In this document: piece by piece, positions 1 through 7,883 of the stretch
Layout of the letters: each line of letters begins with the position of its first letter
How positions within the stretch are numbered: position 1 is the stretch's first letter
Assembly (NCBI RefSeq): GCF_036038375.1
Contig: NZ_CP107935.1
Location: 5,890,001-5,954,000, forward strand
Origin: Streptomyces sp. NBC_00414
GTDB lineage: Bacteria; Actinomycetota; Actinomycetes; Streptomycetales; Streptomycetaceae
DNA length: 64,000 nucleotides
Direction: 5' to 3'
Notes under the pieces: model-generated
What the model was told of the DNA's origin: nothing
Databases searched by the model: none
What the model saw: the letters and a program-made list of their open reading frames with translations, nothing else
Made by a program: the position numbers and the translations under genes

Positions 1-2
1 AG

Positions 3-284
3 CAGCGGCTCGCGGGGGCGACGCCGGGGCAGGTGCTCGGCATGATCGGCATCGAGTCCCTCGTCCTCACGGTGACGGGCGTCTTCTTCGGCACGGCGGC
101 GGCCCTGGCCGGAATCGTCGCCTTCACGACGGTCCGCACGGACTCGGTCCTGCCGGACCAGGGGCTGGGGATCTGGCTCGGCATCGCGGGGGTGGCCGCG
201 GCGGCGGTGCTGGGGACGAGCCTGGTCACTGCGCGGGGGGTTTTGCGGGATCCGGCCATCAGGGCGGTGGCGCTGGCCGCTTGA
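3..284 (+). CDS. FtsX-like ABC transporter permease, C-terminal part
   Basis: This is the last ~93 codons of a gene that begins left of the window; the frame is open from base 3. The first visible residues (QRLAGATPGQVLGMIGIE) match the linker typical of FtsX/MacB-type permeases, which reads RLAGAT-xxQ before the penultimate membrane helix. Two hydrophobic segments follow, around codons 17-36 and 57-75, and a short polar tail ends the protein. Such permeases work in the membrane with an ABC ATPase, but the substrate cannot be read from this fragment and the partner ATPase would lie outside the window. Confidence 0.75.
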   Translation, partial: QRLAGATPGQVLGMIGIESLVLTVTGVFFGTAAALAGIVAFTTVRTDSVLPDQGLGIWLGIAGVAAAAVLGTSLVTARGVLRDPAIRAVALAA

Positions 285-814
285 GGCTTGTGCGGGTGTG
301 GGTTCGGTGGGCGTGGGTGATCGCTTCGGGCGGTTGCCCACGGCCCTTTTTGGGTGGCCTCGGGTGCGTTGACGGGTGCGGGCCCGTCGGGGCTGGGTGC
401 GCCGTTCCCCGCGCCCCTCAAGACAAAAGACTGCGCCGTTCCCCGCGCCCCTGAAGGCCAAAGACTGCGCCGTTCCCCGCGCCCCTGAAGGCCAAAGACT
501 GCGCCGTTCCCCGCGCCCCTGAAGGTCGAAGACTGCGCCGTTCCCCGCGCCCCTGAAGGTCGAAGACTGCGCCGTTCTCCGCGTCCCTGGGAGGTGGAGG
601 ACCGGCGGTCGTGATCAACTCGGAACGTGGTGAACTCGTGAAAGATTGACGGGAGTTGTGAAAGCAGACGAGAATTCGGATCACTTCGCTCCGCTGTGTC
701 TGACGCGGGTGAAGTGGCGCAATTGACTCGGTCGCGCACGCTTTCGCTGCGTCCCCCGCGTTGGTCAGGCGCGCTCAGCCACCTCCCACACGGCTCTATC
801 CACAGAGGTTCACC
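285..814. other. Non-coding stretch with repeat array and promoter region
   Basis: No convincing gene is seen in these 530 bases; the ORFs crossing it are low-complexity. The left two thirds hold the six-copy 34-bp repeat annotated separately. The right third (600-814) is less GC-rich and must carry the promoter of the LAETG protein gene. A possible sigma-70-like pair is TTGACG at 646-651 and GAGAAT at 670-675 with an 18-base spacer, but the -10 is poor and this is only a suggestion. Confidence 0.5.
399..602. repeat. Six-copy 34-bp tandem repeat
   Basis: The core GCGCCGTTCCCCGCGCCCCT starts at 399, 433, 467, 501, 535 and 569, exactly 34 bp apart. The other 14 bases of each unit vary slightly (CAAGACAAAAGACT, GAAGGCCAAAGACT, GAAGGTCGAAGACT), and the last copy is degenerate. 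A related four-copy array lies at 33582-33715, and single copies of the core or its complement occur near 4761 and 30660. This core is a common Streptomyces intergenic repeat from general experience; its function is unknown. Confidence 0.9.
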
Positions 815-1735
815 TTGTCGCGTTCGCAACAACCCAGACTGTCGGCTGTCCTCGCGGCATCCGCCTTCCTCGCAGTCGCCGCCGTGCCCGTGTTCGGGGC
901 GGGCGTCGCAAGCGCCACGCCCGGCGGGGCGTGCCAGTCGGCCACCGTCCAGTACCGCATCGTCGGCGCCGACGGAGGTGTCGTGGGCGCGGACTGGACT
1001 TCGCAGGGCGGATTCCGGTCCTGGGACACCGTGCCCGGGTCCGTCGAGGTCCGGCTGGCCCCCGGAGAGAAGGTCGGGGACGGCTGCAAGTACCCGGTCT
1101 CCCTCGCCGAATACACCACCGAGGGGCCGAACTGGCAGACCTCCGGTCGCCAGACCATGGTGGACAAGGCCACCGTCTACCTCACCGCCGCGGACGTGGC
1201 CGGCGACGACGCGAAGCAGACCTGGCAGAAGCTGTCCGTGAAGCAGCCGGACTGCTTCGGACAGATCGACCTGTACGGCGACGACATCGCCTACGACGGC
1301 AAGACGGGGGAGGGGCACGGCCCCGCCCCCTACCAGCCCGACGGTGTCAACACTCCGTACCACCTCATAGCGGCGTGGAACGGCGGCGAGAAGGCGTGTG
1401 CCGACAGCCCGCCGGAATCGCCCACCCCGACCCCGACCGAGCCGGAGCCGACCCCGTCGACTCCCGCGGGCAGCAAGCCGCCCGCGGAGGAGACGACTCC
1501 GCCGACCACTCCCAAGCCCTCCACGACGCCTCCCACGACGCCGGACGTGCCGCCGCTGTCGTCGAAGCCGCCCGCCACTCCGAAGCCGACGCCCAGCGAC
1601 AGCACGCCGCCGCTGGCGGAGACGGGGGCCGGCACGCCGGTCGGCCCGATCGCCGGTGGCGCCGCCGTGGTGATCGCCCTGGGCGCCGGGGCCGTGTACG
1701 CGGCCTCCCGCGCGCGTCGCTCGCGCCGCGCGTGA
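815..1735 (+). CDS. Secreted LAETG cell-wall anchored protein
   Basis: A 306 aa surface protein. The start is TTG at 815, because AGAGG at 804-808 is correctly spaced and the next residues form a signal peptide (basic start, hydrophobic core, ASA-like cleavage near residue 34). The mature part has a globular domain of about 170 residues, then a long Pro/Thr/Ser-rich stalk, the sorting motif LAETG at residues 267-271, a hydrophobic helix and a basic tail (RARRSRRA). LAxTG motifs are the usual targets of Streptomyces class E sortases, so it is probably covalently attached to peptidoglycan. The function of the globular domain is not recognised. It is monocistronic, with a strong terminator directly downstream. 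An earlier in-frame ATG at 761 has no ribosome site and would bury the signal peptide. Confidence 0.85.
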   Translation: MSRSQQPRLSAVLAASAFLAVAAVPVFGAGVASATPGGACQSATVQYRIVGADGGVVGADWTSQGGFRSWDTVPGSVEVRLAPGEKVGDGCKYPVSLAEYTTEGPNWQTSGRQTMVDKATVYLTAADVAGDDAKQTWQKLSVKQPDCFGQIDLYGDDIAYDGKTGEGHGPAPYQPDGVNTPYHLIAAWNGGEKACADSPPESPTPTPTEPEPTPSTPAGSKPPAEETTPPTTPKPSTTPPTTPDVPPLSSKPPATPKPTPSDSTPPLAETGAGTPVGPIAGGAAVVIALGAGAVYAASRARRSRRA

Positions 1736-1780
1736 CGGAGCGGTACGGGATCATTCCCGTGCGATAGCGCACACCTGAGC

Positions 1781-1825
1781 CTCCGCCTCCCGTACGGCAC
1801 CTTCCGTGCCGTACGGGAGGCGGAG
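1781..1825. terminator. Bidirectional hairpin terminator, 20-bp stem
   Basis: A perfect 20-bp inverted repeat (1781-1800 and 1806-1825) closes a 5-base loop CTTCC. It lies 45 bases after the LAETG gene and about 100 bases after the stop of the opposing gene at 1922, so it can serve both convergent genes. There is no T-tract, as is usual in Streptomyces. Confidence 0.9.
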
Positions 1826-1921
1826 CTGTGACGTCCGGCTCCCCGGCCTTCCGGCTCGGACCCCGGGCACGGAGAAGGGCGAGGCCCGAAGACCCCGCCC
1901 GCTACCAGTAGGAGATCCGAC

Positions 1922-2584
1922 TCAGGGCCACACCAGGCAATAAGGCTGGTGGCCTGCCTCGTGGAGGCGGTGGCTGAAGTCCTGCCACTCGTGGAGGAGT
2001 TGGTAGACGTTGTACGCGTCGCGCGGGCCGCCGCGGTCCGGGACCGTCGACCAGATGAAGGCCGCCGCGCCCACGGCTTCCTCGCCTATGCCACGGAGCG
2101 GGTCGACGACCGTCATGGGGAGCCTGACCACGGCGTAGTCCGGGTGGAGGACGACCAGTTCGAGCGGGGGCACCTTGTGCAGGGGTATGCCCTCGATGCC
2201 GGTGAGGACCATCGCCGCCATCGTCTCCGGCTTGATCTTCGTGAACATGCCGTTCATACCGAGCTCGTCGCCGCCGAGCTCCTCCGGGCGCATGGAGATG
2301 GGGACGCGGGCGGCGGTCGCGCCGTCCGGGGCCCCGAAGTATTTGTAGGTCACCCCCACCCGGCCACCATTCCCGCTGCTTCCTGGCCTGAGCTGGTCTG
2401 CCCCGCGGTCCGTGTAGTCCATACCGTCCATACGCGCGGACGGGTCGATCCGCTCAGGTTCGCCCTGCGATCCCTGAGTCTGCCGTGCCTCGGCCGCTTC
2501 CGCCTCGCGCCGGTGCTTCCCCCGCCGGGCACGCCGAGGACCGAGGTCATCGGTCCCCTCGCCCAGTCCGCCACCGCGATGCAT
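1922..2584 (-). CDS. Conserved hypothetical protein beside hemL
   Basis: A 220 aa protein of unknown function, divergent from hemL. The first ~80 residues are charged, Arg/Glu/Gln-rich and probably disordered. The C-terminal ~130 residues are a compact domain with regular hydrophobic spacing, starting near VGVTYKYFGAPDG and ending LHEAGHQPYCLVWP. From memory this C-terminal sequence is nearly invariant across Streptomyces, which argues for a core role. No catalytic motif or membrane helix is visible. The frame is open to 2725; the ATG at 2584 (GGGTGGAGAT just upstream) is preferred because the longer form would run into the hemL start. Confidence 0.75.
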   Translation of the reverse strand: MHRGGGLGEGTDDLGPRRARRGKHRREAEAAEARQTQGSQGEPERIDPSARMDGMDYTDRGADQLRPGSSGNGGRVGVTYKYFGAPDGATAARVPISMRPEELGGDELGMNGMFTKIKPETMAAMVLTGIEGIPLHKVPPLELVVLHPDYAVVRLPMTVVDPLRGIGEEAVGAAAFIWSTVPDRGGPRDAYNVYQLLHEWQDFSHRLHEAGHQPYCLVWP

Positions 2585-2732
2585 ATCTCCACCCGACTGC
2601 TTTTCTAGGGCCCGCGACCCCCGCCACGCAACCCGATCATCGTGACAGTGACCTCCCCCACGGCCGCACGCCGAAACGTGCGTTGAAACACCTGTCCGCA
2701 GGATCTTCGCAGCCTCTGACACCATGGTCCGT

Positions 2733-4043
2733 GTGAGCTATCCGTACGAAGCCCCAGTTTCGCAGACTCTCTTCGACCGTGCGGCGGCCGTGACGCCCGG
2801 CGGCGTGAACTCTCCCGTCCGCGCGTTCCGCGCCGTGGGCGGTACGCCCCGGTTCATGGTGTCCGGTAACGGTCCATACCTGACCGATGCCGACGGGAGG
2901 GAGTATGTGGACCTCGTTTGTTCCTGGGGGCCGATGATCCTCGGCCATTCCCACCCCGAGGTGATCGCGGCCGTCCAGGCCGCCGTCTCCCGCGGCACCT
3001 CCTTCGGTACGCCGGGGGAGGGGGAAGTGGCGCTCGCCGAGGAGATCGTCGCCCGGGTCGGGCCCGTCGAGCAGGTCCGGCTGGTGTCCAGCGGCACCGA
3101 GGCGACCATGTCCGCCATCCGTCTCGCGCGCGGGTTCACCGGGCGCGCCAAGGTCGTGAAGTTCGCCGGCTGCTACCACGGGCACGTGGACGCCCTGCTG
3201 GCCGCCGCGGGCAGTGGTCTGGCCACCTTCGCGCTTCCCGACACCCCCGGCGTCACCGGTGCCCAGGCCGGGGACACCATCGTCCTGCCGTACAACGACC
3301 TCGACGCCGTACGCGCGGCCTTCCGCGCGCATCCCGGCGAGATCGCCTGTGTGATCACCGAGGCCTCGCCCGGCAACATGGGCGTCGTGCCGCCCGGGCC
3401 CGGCTTCAACCAGGGACTCAAGGACGCCTGCGCGGCGGACGGTGCCCTCTACATCTCCGACGAGGTCATGACCGGCTTCCGGACGAGCAGGGCCGGCTGG
3501 TACGGGGTCGACGGCGTCGCACCCGACCTCATGACCTTCGGCAAGGTCATGGGCGGTGGCTTCCCGGCCGCGGCCTTCGGCGGACGTGAGGACGTGATGG
3601 GGCACCTCGCGCCCGTCGGTCCCGTCTACCAGGCCGGCACGCTGTCCGGTAACCCGGTCGCGACCGCCGCGGGCCTCGCCCAGCTGCGGCTGCTCGACGA
3701 CGCCGCGTACGCCAAGGTCGACGCGGTCTCCGAGCAGATCCGTACGCTCGTCACGGACGCCCTCACCAAGGAAGGTGTGGTGCACACACTGCAGAACGCG
3801 TCCAGCATGTTCTCCGTCTTCTTCACGGGGGAGGACGTACGTAATTACGAGGACGCGAAGACGCAGGAGTCGTACCGCTTCAACGCCTTCTTCCACTCGA
3901 TGCTGGCGCAGGGCGTCTACCTGCCGCCGTCCTCGTTCGAGTCCTGGTTCGTGTCGACGGCGCACGACGACCGGGCGGTACAGCGGATCGCCGACGCCCT
4001 TCCGGCGGCGGCACGGGCAGCAGCGGAGGCCACGGCAGCATGA
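2733..4043 (+). CDS. hemL: Glutamate-1-semialdehyde 2,1-aminomutase
   Basis: HemL converts glutamate-1-semialdehyde to 5-aminolevulinate, the second step of the C5 pathway to haem, with pyridoxal phosphate. The 436 aa product has the family hallmarks: the start PYEAPVSQ-xLF-xRAAxxTPGGVNSPVRAF, an S-S-G-T-E-A phosphate-binding loop, DEVMTGFR, and FGKVMGGG with the cofactor lysine at about residue 271. GTG 2733 gives the usual N-terminus (MSYPYEAPVSQ); ATG 2724 would add three residues and cannot be excluded. It overlaps the next gene by ATGA, so the two are probably translated together. Haem supply next to cytochrome c assembly genes makes functional sense. Confidence 0.96.
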   Translation: MSYPYEAPVSQTLFDRAAAVTPGGVNSPVRAFRAVGGTPRFMVSGNGPYLTDADGREYVDLVCSWGPMILGHSHPEVIAAVQAAVSRGTSFGTPGEGEVALAEEIVARVGPVEQVRLVSSGTEATMSAIRLARGFTGRAKVVKFAGCYHGHVDALLAAAGSGLATFALPDTPGVTGAQAGDTIVLPYNDLDAVRAAFRAHPGEIACVITEASPGNMGVVPPGPGFNQGLKDACAADGALYISDEVMTGFRTSRAGWYGVDGVAPDLMTFGKVMGGGFPAAAFGGREDVMGHLAPVGPVYQAGTLSGNPVATAAGLAQLRLLDDAAYAKVDAVSEQIRTLVTDALTKEGVVHTLQNASSMFSVFFTGEDVRNYEDAKTQESYRFNAFFHSMLAQGVYLPPSSFESWFVSTAHDDRAVQRIADALPAAARAAAEATAA

Positions 4044-4714
4044 GTGACATCACCGTCGTACACGTGATGCGGCACGGCGAGGTAGAGAACCCGGACGGAC
4101 TGCTCTACGGGCGGCTGCCCGGCTATCACCTGTCCGAGCTGGGGCAGCGGATGGCCGAGCGGGTCGCCGGGCACCTCGCCCCGCGCGACATCACGTACGT
4201 CGTCTCCTCCCCGCTGGAGCGGGCCCGCGAGACGGCCGCGCCGGTCGCCGAGTCGCACGGTCTCGATCTCGCGACCGACGCCCGGCTGATCGAGGCCGAG
4301 AACGTCTTCCAGGGCAAGACCTTCGGGGTCGGGGACGGGGCGCTGCGCAACCCCGAGAACTGGAAGCACCTGGTCAACCCGTTCAAGCCGTCCTGGGGCG
4401 AGCCGTACCTGGAGCAGGTCGTACGGATGATGGGGGCGCTGGACGCCGCGAAGGACGCGGCGCGCGGGCACGAGGCCGTGGTCGTCAGCCATCAGCTGCC
4501 CATCTGGATGCTGCGGTCCTTCGTGGAGCGGCGGCGGCTGTGGCACGACCCGCGGAAGCGGCAGTGCACGCTGGCGTCCTTGACCACGTTCACGTATCGG
4601 GGCGACAAGATCGTGTCGGTCGGGTACACGGAGCCTGCTCGGGATCTTGTGCCCGCGCATCTCCTTGCCGGAGCCAAGCCGGTGAAGGGCAAGTCCAAGG
4701 CCTTCGGGGCGTAG
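4040..4714 (+). CDS. Histidine phosphatase family protein (phosphoglycerate mutase-like)
   Basis: A 224 aa member of the histidine phosphatase superfamily. The phospho-accepting histidine is in RHG at residues 11-13, the LSELGQRMAERV segment follows, the second arginine is in SSPLERARETA, and the second catalytic histidine is in VVSHQLPIW near residue 151. Such enzymes hydrolyse phosphomonoesters; the substrate cannot be told from the sequence. Its start overlaps the hemL stop (ATGA), a coupling that is conserved in Streptomyces as far as I recall. It is unlikely to be the glycolytic mutase, which is longer. Confidence 0.88.
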   Translation: MSDITVVHVMRHGEVENPDGLLYGRLPGYHLSELGQRMAERVAGHLAPRDITYVVSSPLERARETAAPVAESHGLDLATDARLIEAENVFQGKTFGVGDGALRNPENWKHLVNPFKPSWGEPYLEQVVRMMGALDAAKDAARGHEAVVVSHQLPIWMLRSFVERRRLWHDPRKRQCTLASLTTFTYRGDKIVSVGYTEPARDLVPAHLLAGAKPVKGKSKAFGA

Positions 4715-5037
4715 GCGCCGGCTTGGCTCGTTTCGCAGGGCGGCCCGGTGGGGGTGGGCCGCGCAGTTCCCCGCGCCCCTGAAGAGCGGGGCTGCGCCCC
4801 CGCTTCCGTTCCCGGCTCGGGGGCGGGGGGACTACGCGAGAAGTGCCACCGGGCCGACGGCCGAACGTCCGACCTTCACGCCCCTTACCGCGGAGCGGTT
4901 CCCCTGGTTTCGTCACAGGTTCGCCATCGGATAGTCACCGAAATATCTAAGTGTGCGGGGGAACCCCCGTGTTCGTCGTGCCCTCTAACCCGGTGTCCAG
5001 ATTGTTTGGGCGCCGAGCACGACGAATGGGGACGGAA
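4715..5037. other. Intergenic stretch with a Streptomyces repeat and a small hairpin
   Basis: No gene is seen. A copy of the GCGCAGTTCCCCGCGCCCCT-type repeat lies near 4761-4780 and is followed by GC-rich inverted repeats (GGGGCTGCGCCCC) that could end the hemL transcript. A tight hairpin, CGGGGG-AA-CCCCCG, lies at 4956-4969, upstream of the lipoprotein gene. The AT-richer stretch at 4925-4950 is the likely promoter zone of that gene; no clear -35/-10 pair was found. Confidence 0.5.
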
Positions 5038-6351
5038 ATGCGCGACATCAGCCGAAGGGGAATGCTGGGACTGGGACTGGGAGCCGGAGCCGCTGCCGCC
5101 ATGGGGATCGCGGGCTGCGGCACCGCTCTCGGAGGCGGCTCCCACGGCGTCGGAGATTCCGGAAAGGCTGGTGGCAGCGGAGGTGGACGTCCCGCCCGTC
5201 CCCTCGGCGACGGCTCCACCTCCTTCACCGGCAAGCAGCCCAAGCAGCCCGAGAAGCCCGTGCCACTCCAACCCGGCGAGACCCCGCCGCAGTTCGTCGT
5301 CTTTTCCTGGGACGGCGCGGGGGACGTGGGCAACGGCCTCTTCGAGCGATTTCTGAAGCTCTCCGAAGAGCATGACGCGCGAATGACGTTCTTTCTCTCC
5401 GGGCTCTATCTCCTGCCCGAGTCGAAAAAGCGCAAGTACCTTCCGCCGAACAACGCGCCGGGCGCGTCCGACATCGGTTATCTGACGGACAGCCATATCA
5501 AGTCGACGCTGAAGAACATCCGGCGGGCCTGGCTCGACGGACACGAGATCGGCACCCACTTCAACGGCCACTTCTGCGGCGGCACCGGCACGGTCGAGAA
5601 CTGGACGCCGGCCCAGTGGCGCAGCGAGATCGACCAGGCGAAGGCCTTCGTCAAGGAGTGGCGTACGAACACGGGCTGGAGCGAGAAGGAGGTGCCCTCG
5701 CTGCCCTTCGACTACGAGAAGGAACTCGTCGGCGGCCGCACCCCCTGCCTCAAGGGCCAGGACAACCTGCTGCCCACCGCCCGCGAGCTCGGCTGGCGCT
5801 ACGACGCCTCCTCGCCCGGCGGCACCCAGGTCTGGCCGGGCAAGAAGGAGGGCGTCTGGGACCTGCCGCTCCAGGCGATGCCCTTCCCCGGGCACACCTT
5901 CGAGGTCCTCTCCATGGACTACAACATCCTCGCCAACCAGTCGGTCAACTCGACCCAGGCCCCGCCCGCCAACTACCCGGCCTGGCGCAAGCAGGCGACC
6001 GACTCGTACATAGCGGGCTTCACGCGTACATACGAGACGAACCGGGCCCCCTTCTTCATCGGCAACCACTTCGAGGAGTGGAACGGCGGCATCTACATGG
6101 ACGCCGTCGAGAACGCGCTGAAGCACATCGCGGGCAAGAAGGACGTGCGCCTGGTGTCGTTCCGCCAGTTCGTCGACTGGCTCGACGTGCAGGACACGGC
6201 CGTCCTGGAGAAGCTGCGGTCGCTGGGGGTCGGGCAGGAACCGGTCGGCGGCTGGAACACCTTCCTCGGCGAGGTCACCACGAACTCCGGCAAGGGCGAC
6301 GCGAAGGGCCCGGGGAAGGGTGACGCGAAGGGCTCGGCGAAAGCCGCCTGA
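5038..6351 (+). CDS. Tat-type lipoprotein with polysaccharide deacetylase-like domain
   Basis: A 437 aa exported protein. ATG 5038 is chosen because GGGGACGG precedes it and the product then begins MRDISRRGMLG, a twin-arginine signal, with a lipobox GIAGC whose cysteine is residue 27. After a Gly/Lys/Pro-rich linker the domain shows an FVVFSWDGAGD segment, ARMTFFLSG near residue 116 and HEIGTHFNGH near residue 167. These recall the metal-binding Asp and His-x3-His motifs of NodB-type deacetylases (carbohydrate esterase family 4). The fit is partial, so the activity is inferred. The C-terminus is Lys/Gly/Asp-rich. It is probably a surface-anchored cell-wall enzyme. It is followed by the cytochrome c genes, but the 131-base gap suggests a separate promoter. 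Confidence 0.75.
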   Translation: MRDISRRGMLGLGLGAGAAAAMGIAGCGTALGGGSHGVGDSGKAGGSGGGRPARPLGDGSTSFTGKQPKQPEKPVPLQPGETPPQFVVFSWDGAGDVGNGLFERFLKLSEEHDARMTFFLSGLYLLPESKKRKYLPPNNAPGASDIGYLTDSHIKSTLKNIRRAWLDGHEIGTHFNGHFCGGTGTVENWTPAQWRSEIDQAKAFVKEWRTNTGWSEKEVPSLPFDYEKELVGGRTPCLKGQDNLLPTARELGWRYDASSPGGTQVWPGKKEGVWDLPLQAMPFPGHTFEVLSMDYNILANQSVNSTQAPPANYPAWRKQATDSYIAGFTRTYETNRAPFFIGNHFEEWNGGIYMDAVENALKHIAGKKDVRLVSFRQFVDWLDVQDTAVLEKLRSLGVGQEPVGGWNTFLGEVTTNSGKGDAKGPGKGDAKGSAKAA

Positions 6352-6482
6352 CGCCTCCTGACGCTGTCCGAAGCCTCCTGACGGCCCTCCGCCGTAGCGC
6401 CCGAAACGCGGCCCTGCATACGGTTCCGCCCCCGTGAGGGGGGTGCGCAAGATCCCCGGAACGGACATGCGAAACTTTTCAC

Positions 6483-7106
6483 ATGAGTGCCGCCAGCTGT
6501 GCCGTCCAGCGCACCGAACGGACCCGTGGCCGCGCCGCCGCACTGGCCGGTGCGGCCGTCGCCGCCGCGCTGCTCCTCTCCGCGTGCGGATCCGGGGGCA
6601 AGTCCGGCGGGTCGGGTGACACCGGTTTCGTCACCGGTTCCGACGGCATCGCCACGGTCGACAAGGGCAGCCGCGCGCAGGCGCCCGAGCTGTCGGGCAG
6701 GACCATCGACGGCAAGCAGCTCGACGTCGCCGACTACAAGGGCAAGATCGTCGTCCTGAACGTCTGGGGCTCCTGGTGCGGCCCGTGCCGCCTGGAGGCC
6801 AAGAACTTCGTCACGGTCTCCGAGGACCTCAAGGACCAGGGCGTGCAGTTCGTCGGCATCAACACCCGGGACACGAGCACCACCCCGGCGATCGCCTTCG
6901 AGAAGGCGCACGGCGTCGAGTACCCGAGCCTGTACGACCCGACGGGCAAGCTGATGCTCCGCTTCGAGAAGGGCACGCTCAACCCGCAGACGATTCCCTC
7001 CACGCTCGTGCTCGACCGGGACGGGAAGGTCGCCTCCCGGTCGCTGTCCGCGCTCAGCGAGGACAACCTGCGCAAGATGCTCAAGCCGATCCTCGCGGAG
7101 AAGTGA
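6483..7106 (+). CDS. resA: ResA/TlpA-like thiol-disulfide oxidoreductase lipoprotein
   Basis: A 207 aa lipoprotein of the thioredoxin superfamily. The lipobox LLLSAC puts the lipidated cysteine at residue 35. The thioredoxin-like domain follows, with the redox motif W-C-G-P-C (cysteines 99 and 102) inside NVWGSWCGPCRLE, and the cis-proline region PQTIPSTLVLDRDGK. ResA-type proteins reduce the haem-binding cysteines of apocytochrome c on the outer side of the membrane. It is first in a four-gene run with ccdA, resB and resC separated by 6, 3 and -4 bases, so it is almost certainly one operon. Confidence 0.92.
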   Translation: MSAASCAVQRTERTRGRAAALAGAAVAAALLLSACGSGGKSGGSGDTGFVTGSDGIATVDKGSRAQAPELSGRTIDGKQLDVADYKGKIVVLNVWGSWCGPCRLEAKNFVTVSEDLKDQGVQFVGINTRDTSTTPAIAFEKAHGVEYPSLYDPTGKLMLRFEKGTLNPQTIPSTLVLDRDGKVASRSLSALSEDNLRKMLKPILAEK

Positions 7107-7112
7107 CCGCTC

Positions 7113-7880
7113 GTGTCCCTTCTCCTGGCCGCCGGCACCGACGCCAACCAGACCGTCCTCACCGGGGCGCTGGTACTCGCCATTCCGATCGCCCTGCTCG
7201 GCGGACTCGTCTCCTTCTTCTCACCCTGCGTGCTGCCGCTGGTGCCCGGCTATCTCTCGTACGTCACCGGGATCAGCGGCACCGATCTCGCCGAGGCGCG
7301 ACGCGGGCGGATGGTCGCCGGGGCCTCGCTGTTCGTCCTCGGCTTCACCGCCGTGTTCGTCTCCGGCGGCGCCCTCTTCGGCTACTTCGGCTCCACTCTG
7401 CAGGAACACCAGAGCACGCTCTCCAAGGTGCTCGGCACGCTCATGATCCTCATGGGCGTCTTCTTCATGGGCATGATGCCCTGGCTCACCCAGCGTGAGT
7501 TCCGCTTCCACCGGCGGCCGGTGGCCGGTCTCGTCGGAGCCCCCGTGCTGGGCGCCCTCTTCGGGATCGGCTGGACCCCATGCATCGGACCGACGCTCGC
7601 CTCCGTGCAGGCGCTCGCGTTCGACCAGGCGAGCGCCGGGCGCGGGGCCATACTGACGGTCGCGTACTGCGTCGGTCTGGGCGTGCCCTTCGTCGCCGCC
7701 GCCGTCGCCTTCCGCAAGGCGCTCGGCGCCTTCGGGTGGATCAAGCGCCACTATGTGTGGGTGATGCGGATCGGCGGCGGAATGATGATCGCGACCGGTC
7801 TGCTCCTGCTGACCGGCGCGTGGGACGGCATCGTGCAGGAGATGCAGGGCTGGTCCGACGGCTTCACGGTAGGGATCTGA
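7113..7880 (+). CDS. ccdA: Cytochrome c biogenesis transmembrane protein CcdA
   Basis: A 255 aa polytopic membrane protein of the CcdA/DsbD-transmembrane family. It carries reducing power across the membrane from cytoplasmic thioredoxin to ResA. The paired redox cysteines are visible in FFSPCVLPLVPGYLSY (Cys39) and GWTPCIGPTLA (Cys157), in two pseudo-repeated halves, with about six hydrophobic helices. The start is GTG 7113, six bases after the resA stop. Confidence 0.93.
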   Translation: MSLLLAAGTDANQTVLTGALVLAIPIALLGGLVSFFSPCVLPLVPGYLSYVTGISGTDLAEARRGRMVAGASLFVLGFTAVFVSGGALFGYFGSTLQEHQSTLSKVLGTLMILMGVFFMGMMPWLTQREFRFHRRPVAGLVGAPVLGALFGIGWTPCIGPTLASVQALAFDQASAGRGAILTVAYCVGLGVPFVAAAVAFRKALGAFGWIKRHYVWVMRIGGGMMIATGLLLLTGAWDGIVQEMQGWSDGFTVGI

Positions 7881-7883
7881 TTC

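Noticed and set aside
399..602. CRISPR-like regular repeat
   Set aside because: The units are contiguous, linkers are nearly identical rather than unique spacers, and no cas gene is present.
4040..4714. Glycolytic phosphoglycerate mutase
   Set aside because: Only the RHG core is shared; length and remaining motifs fit a general histidine phosphatase.
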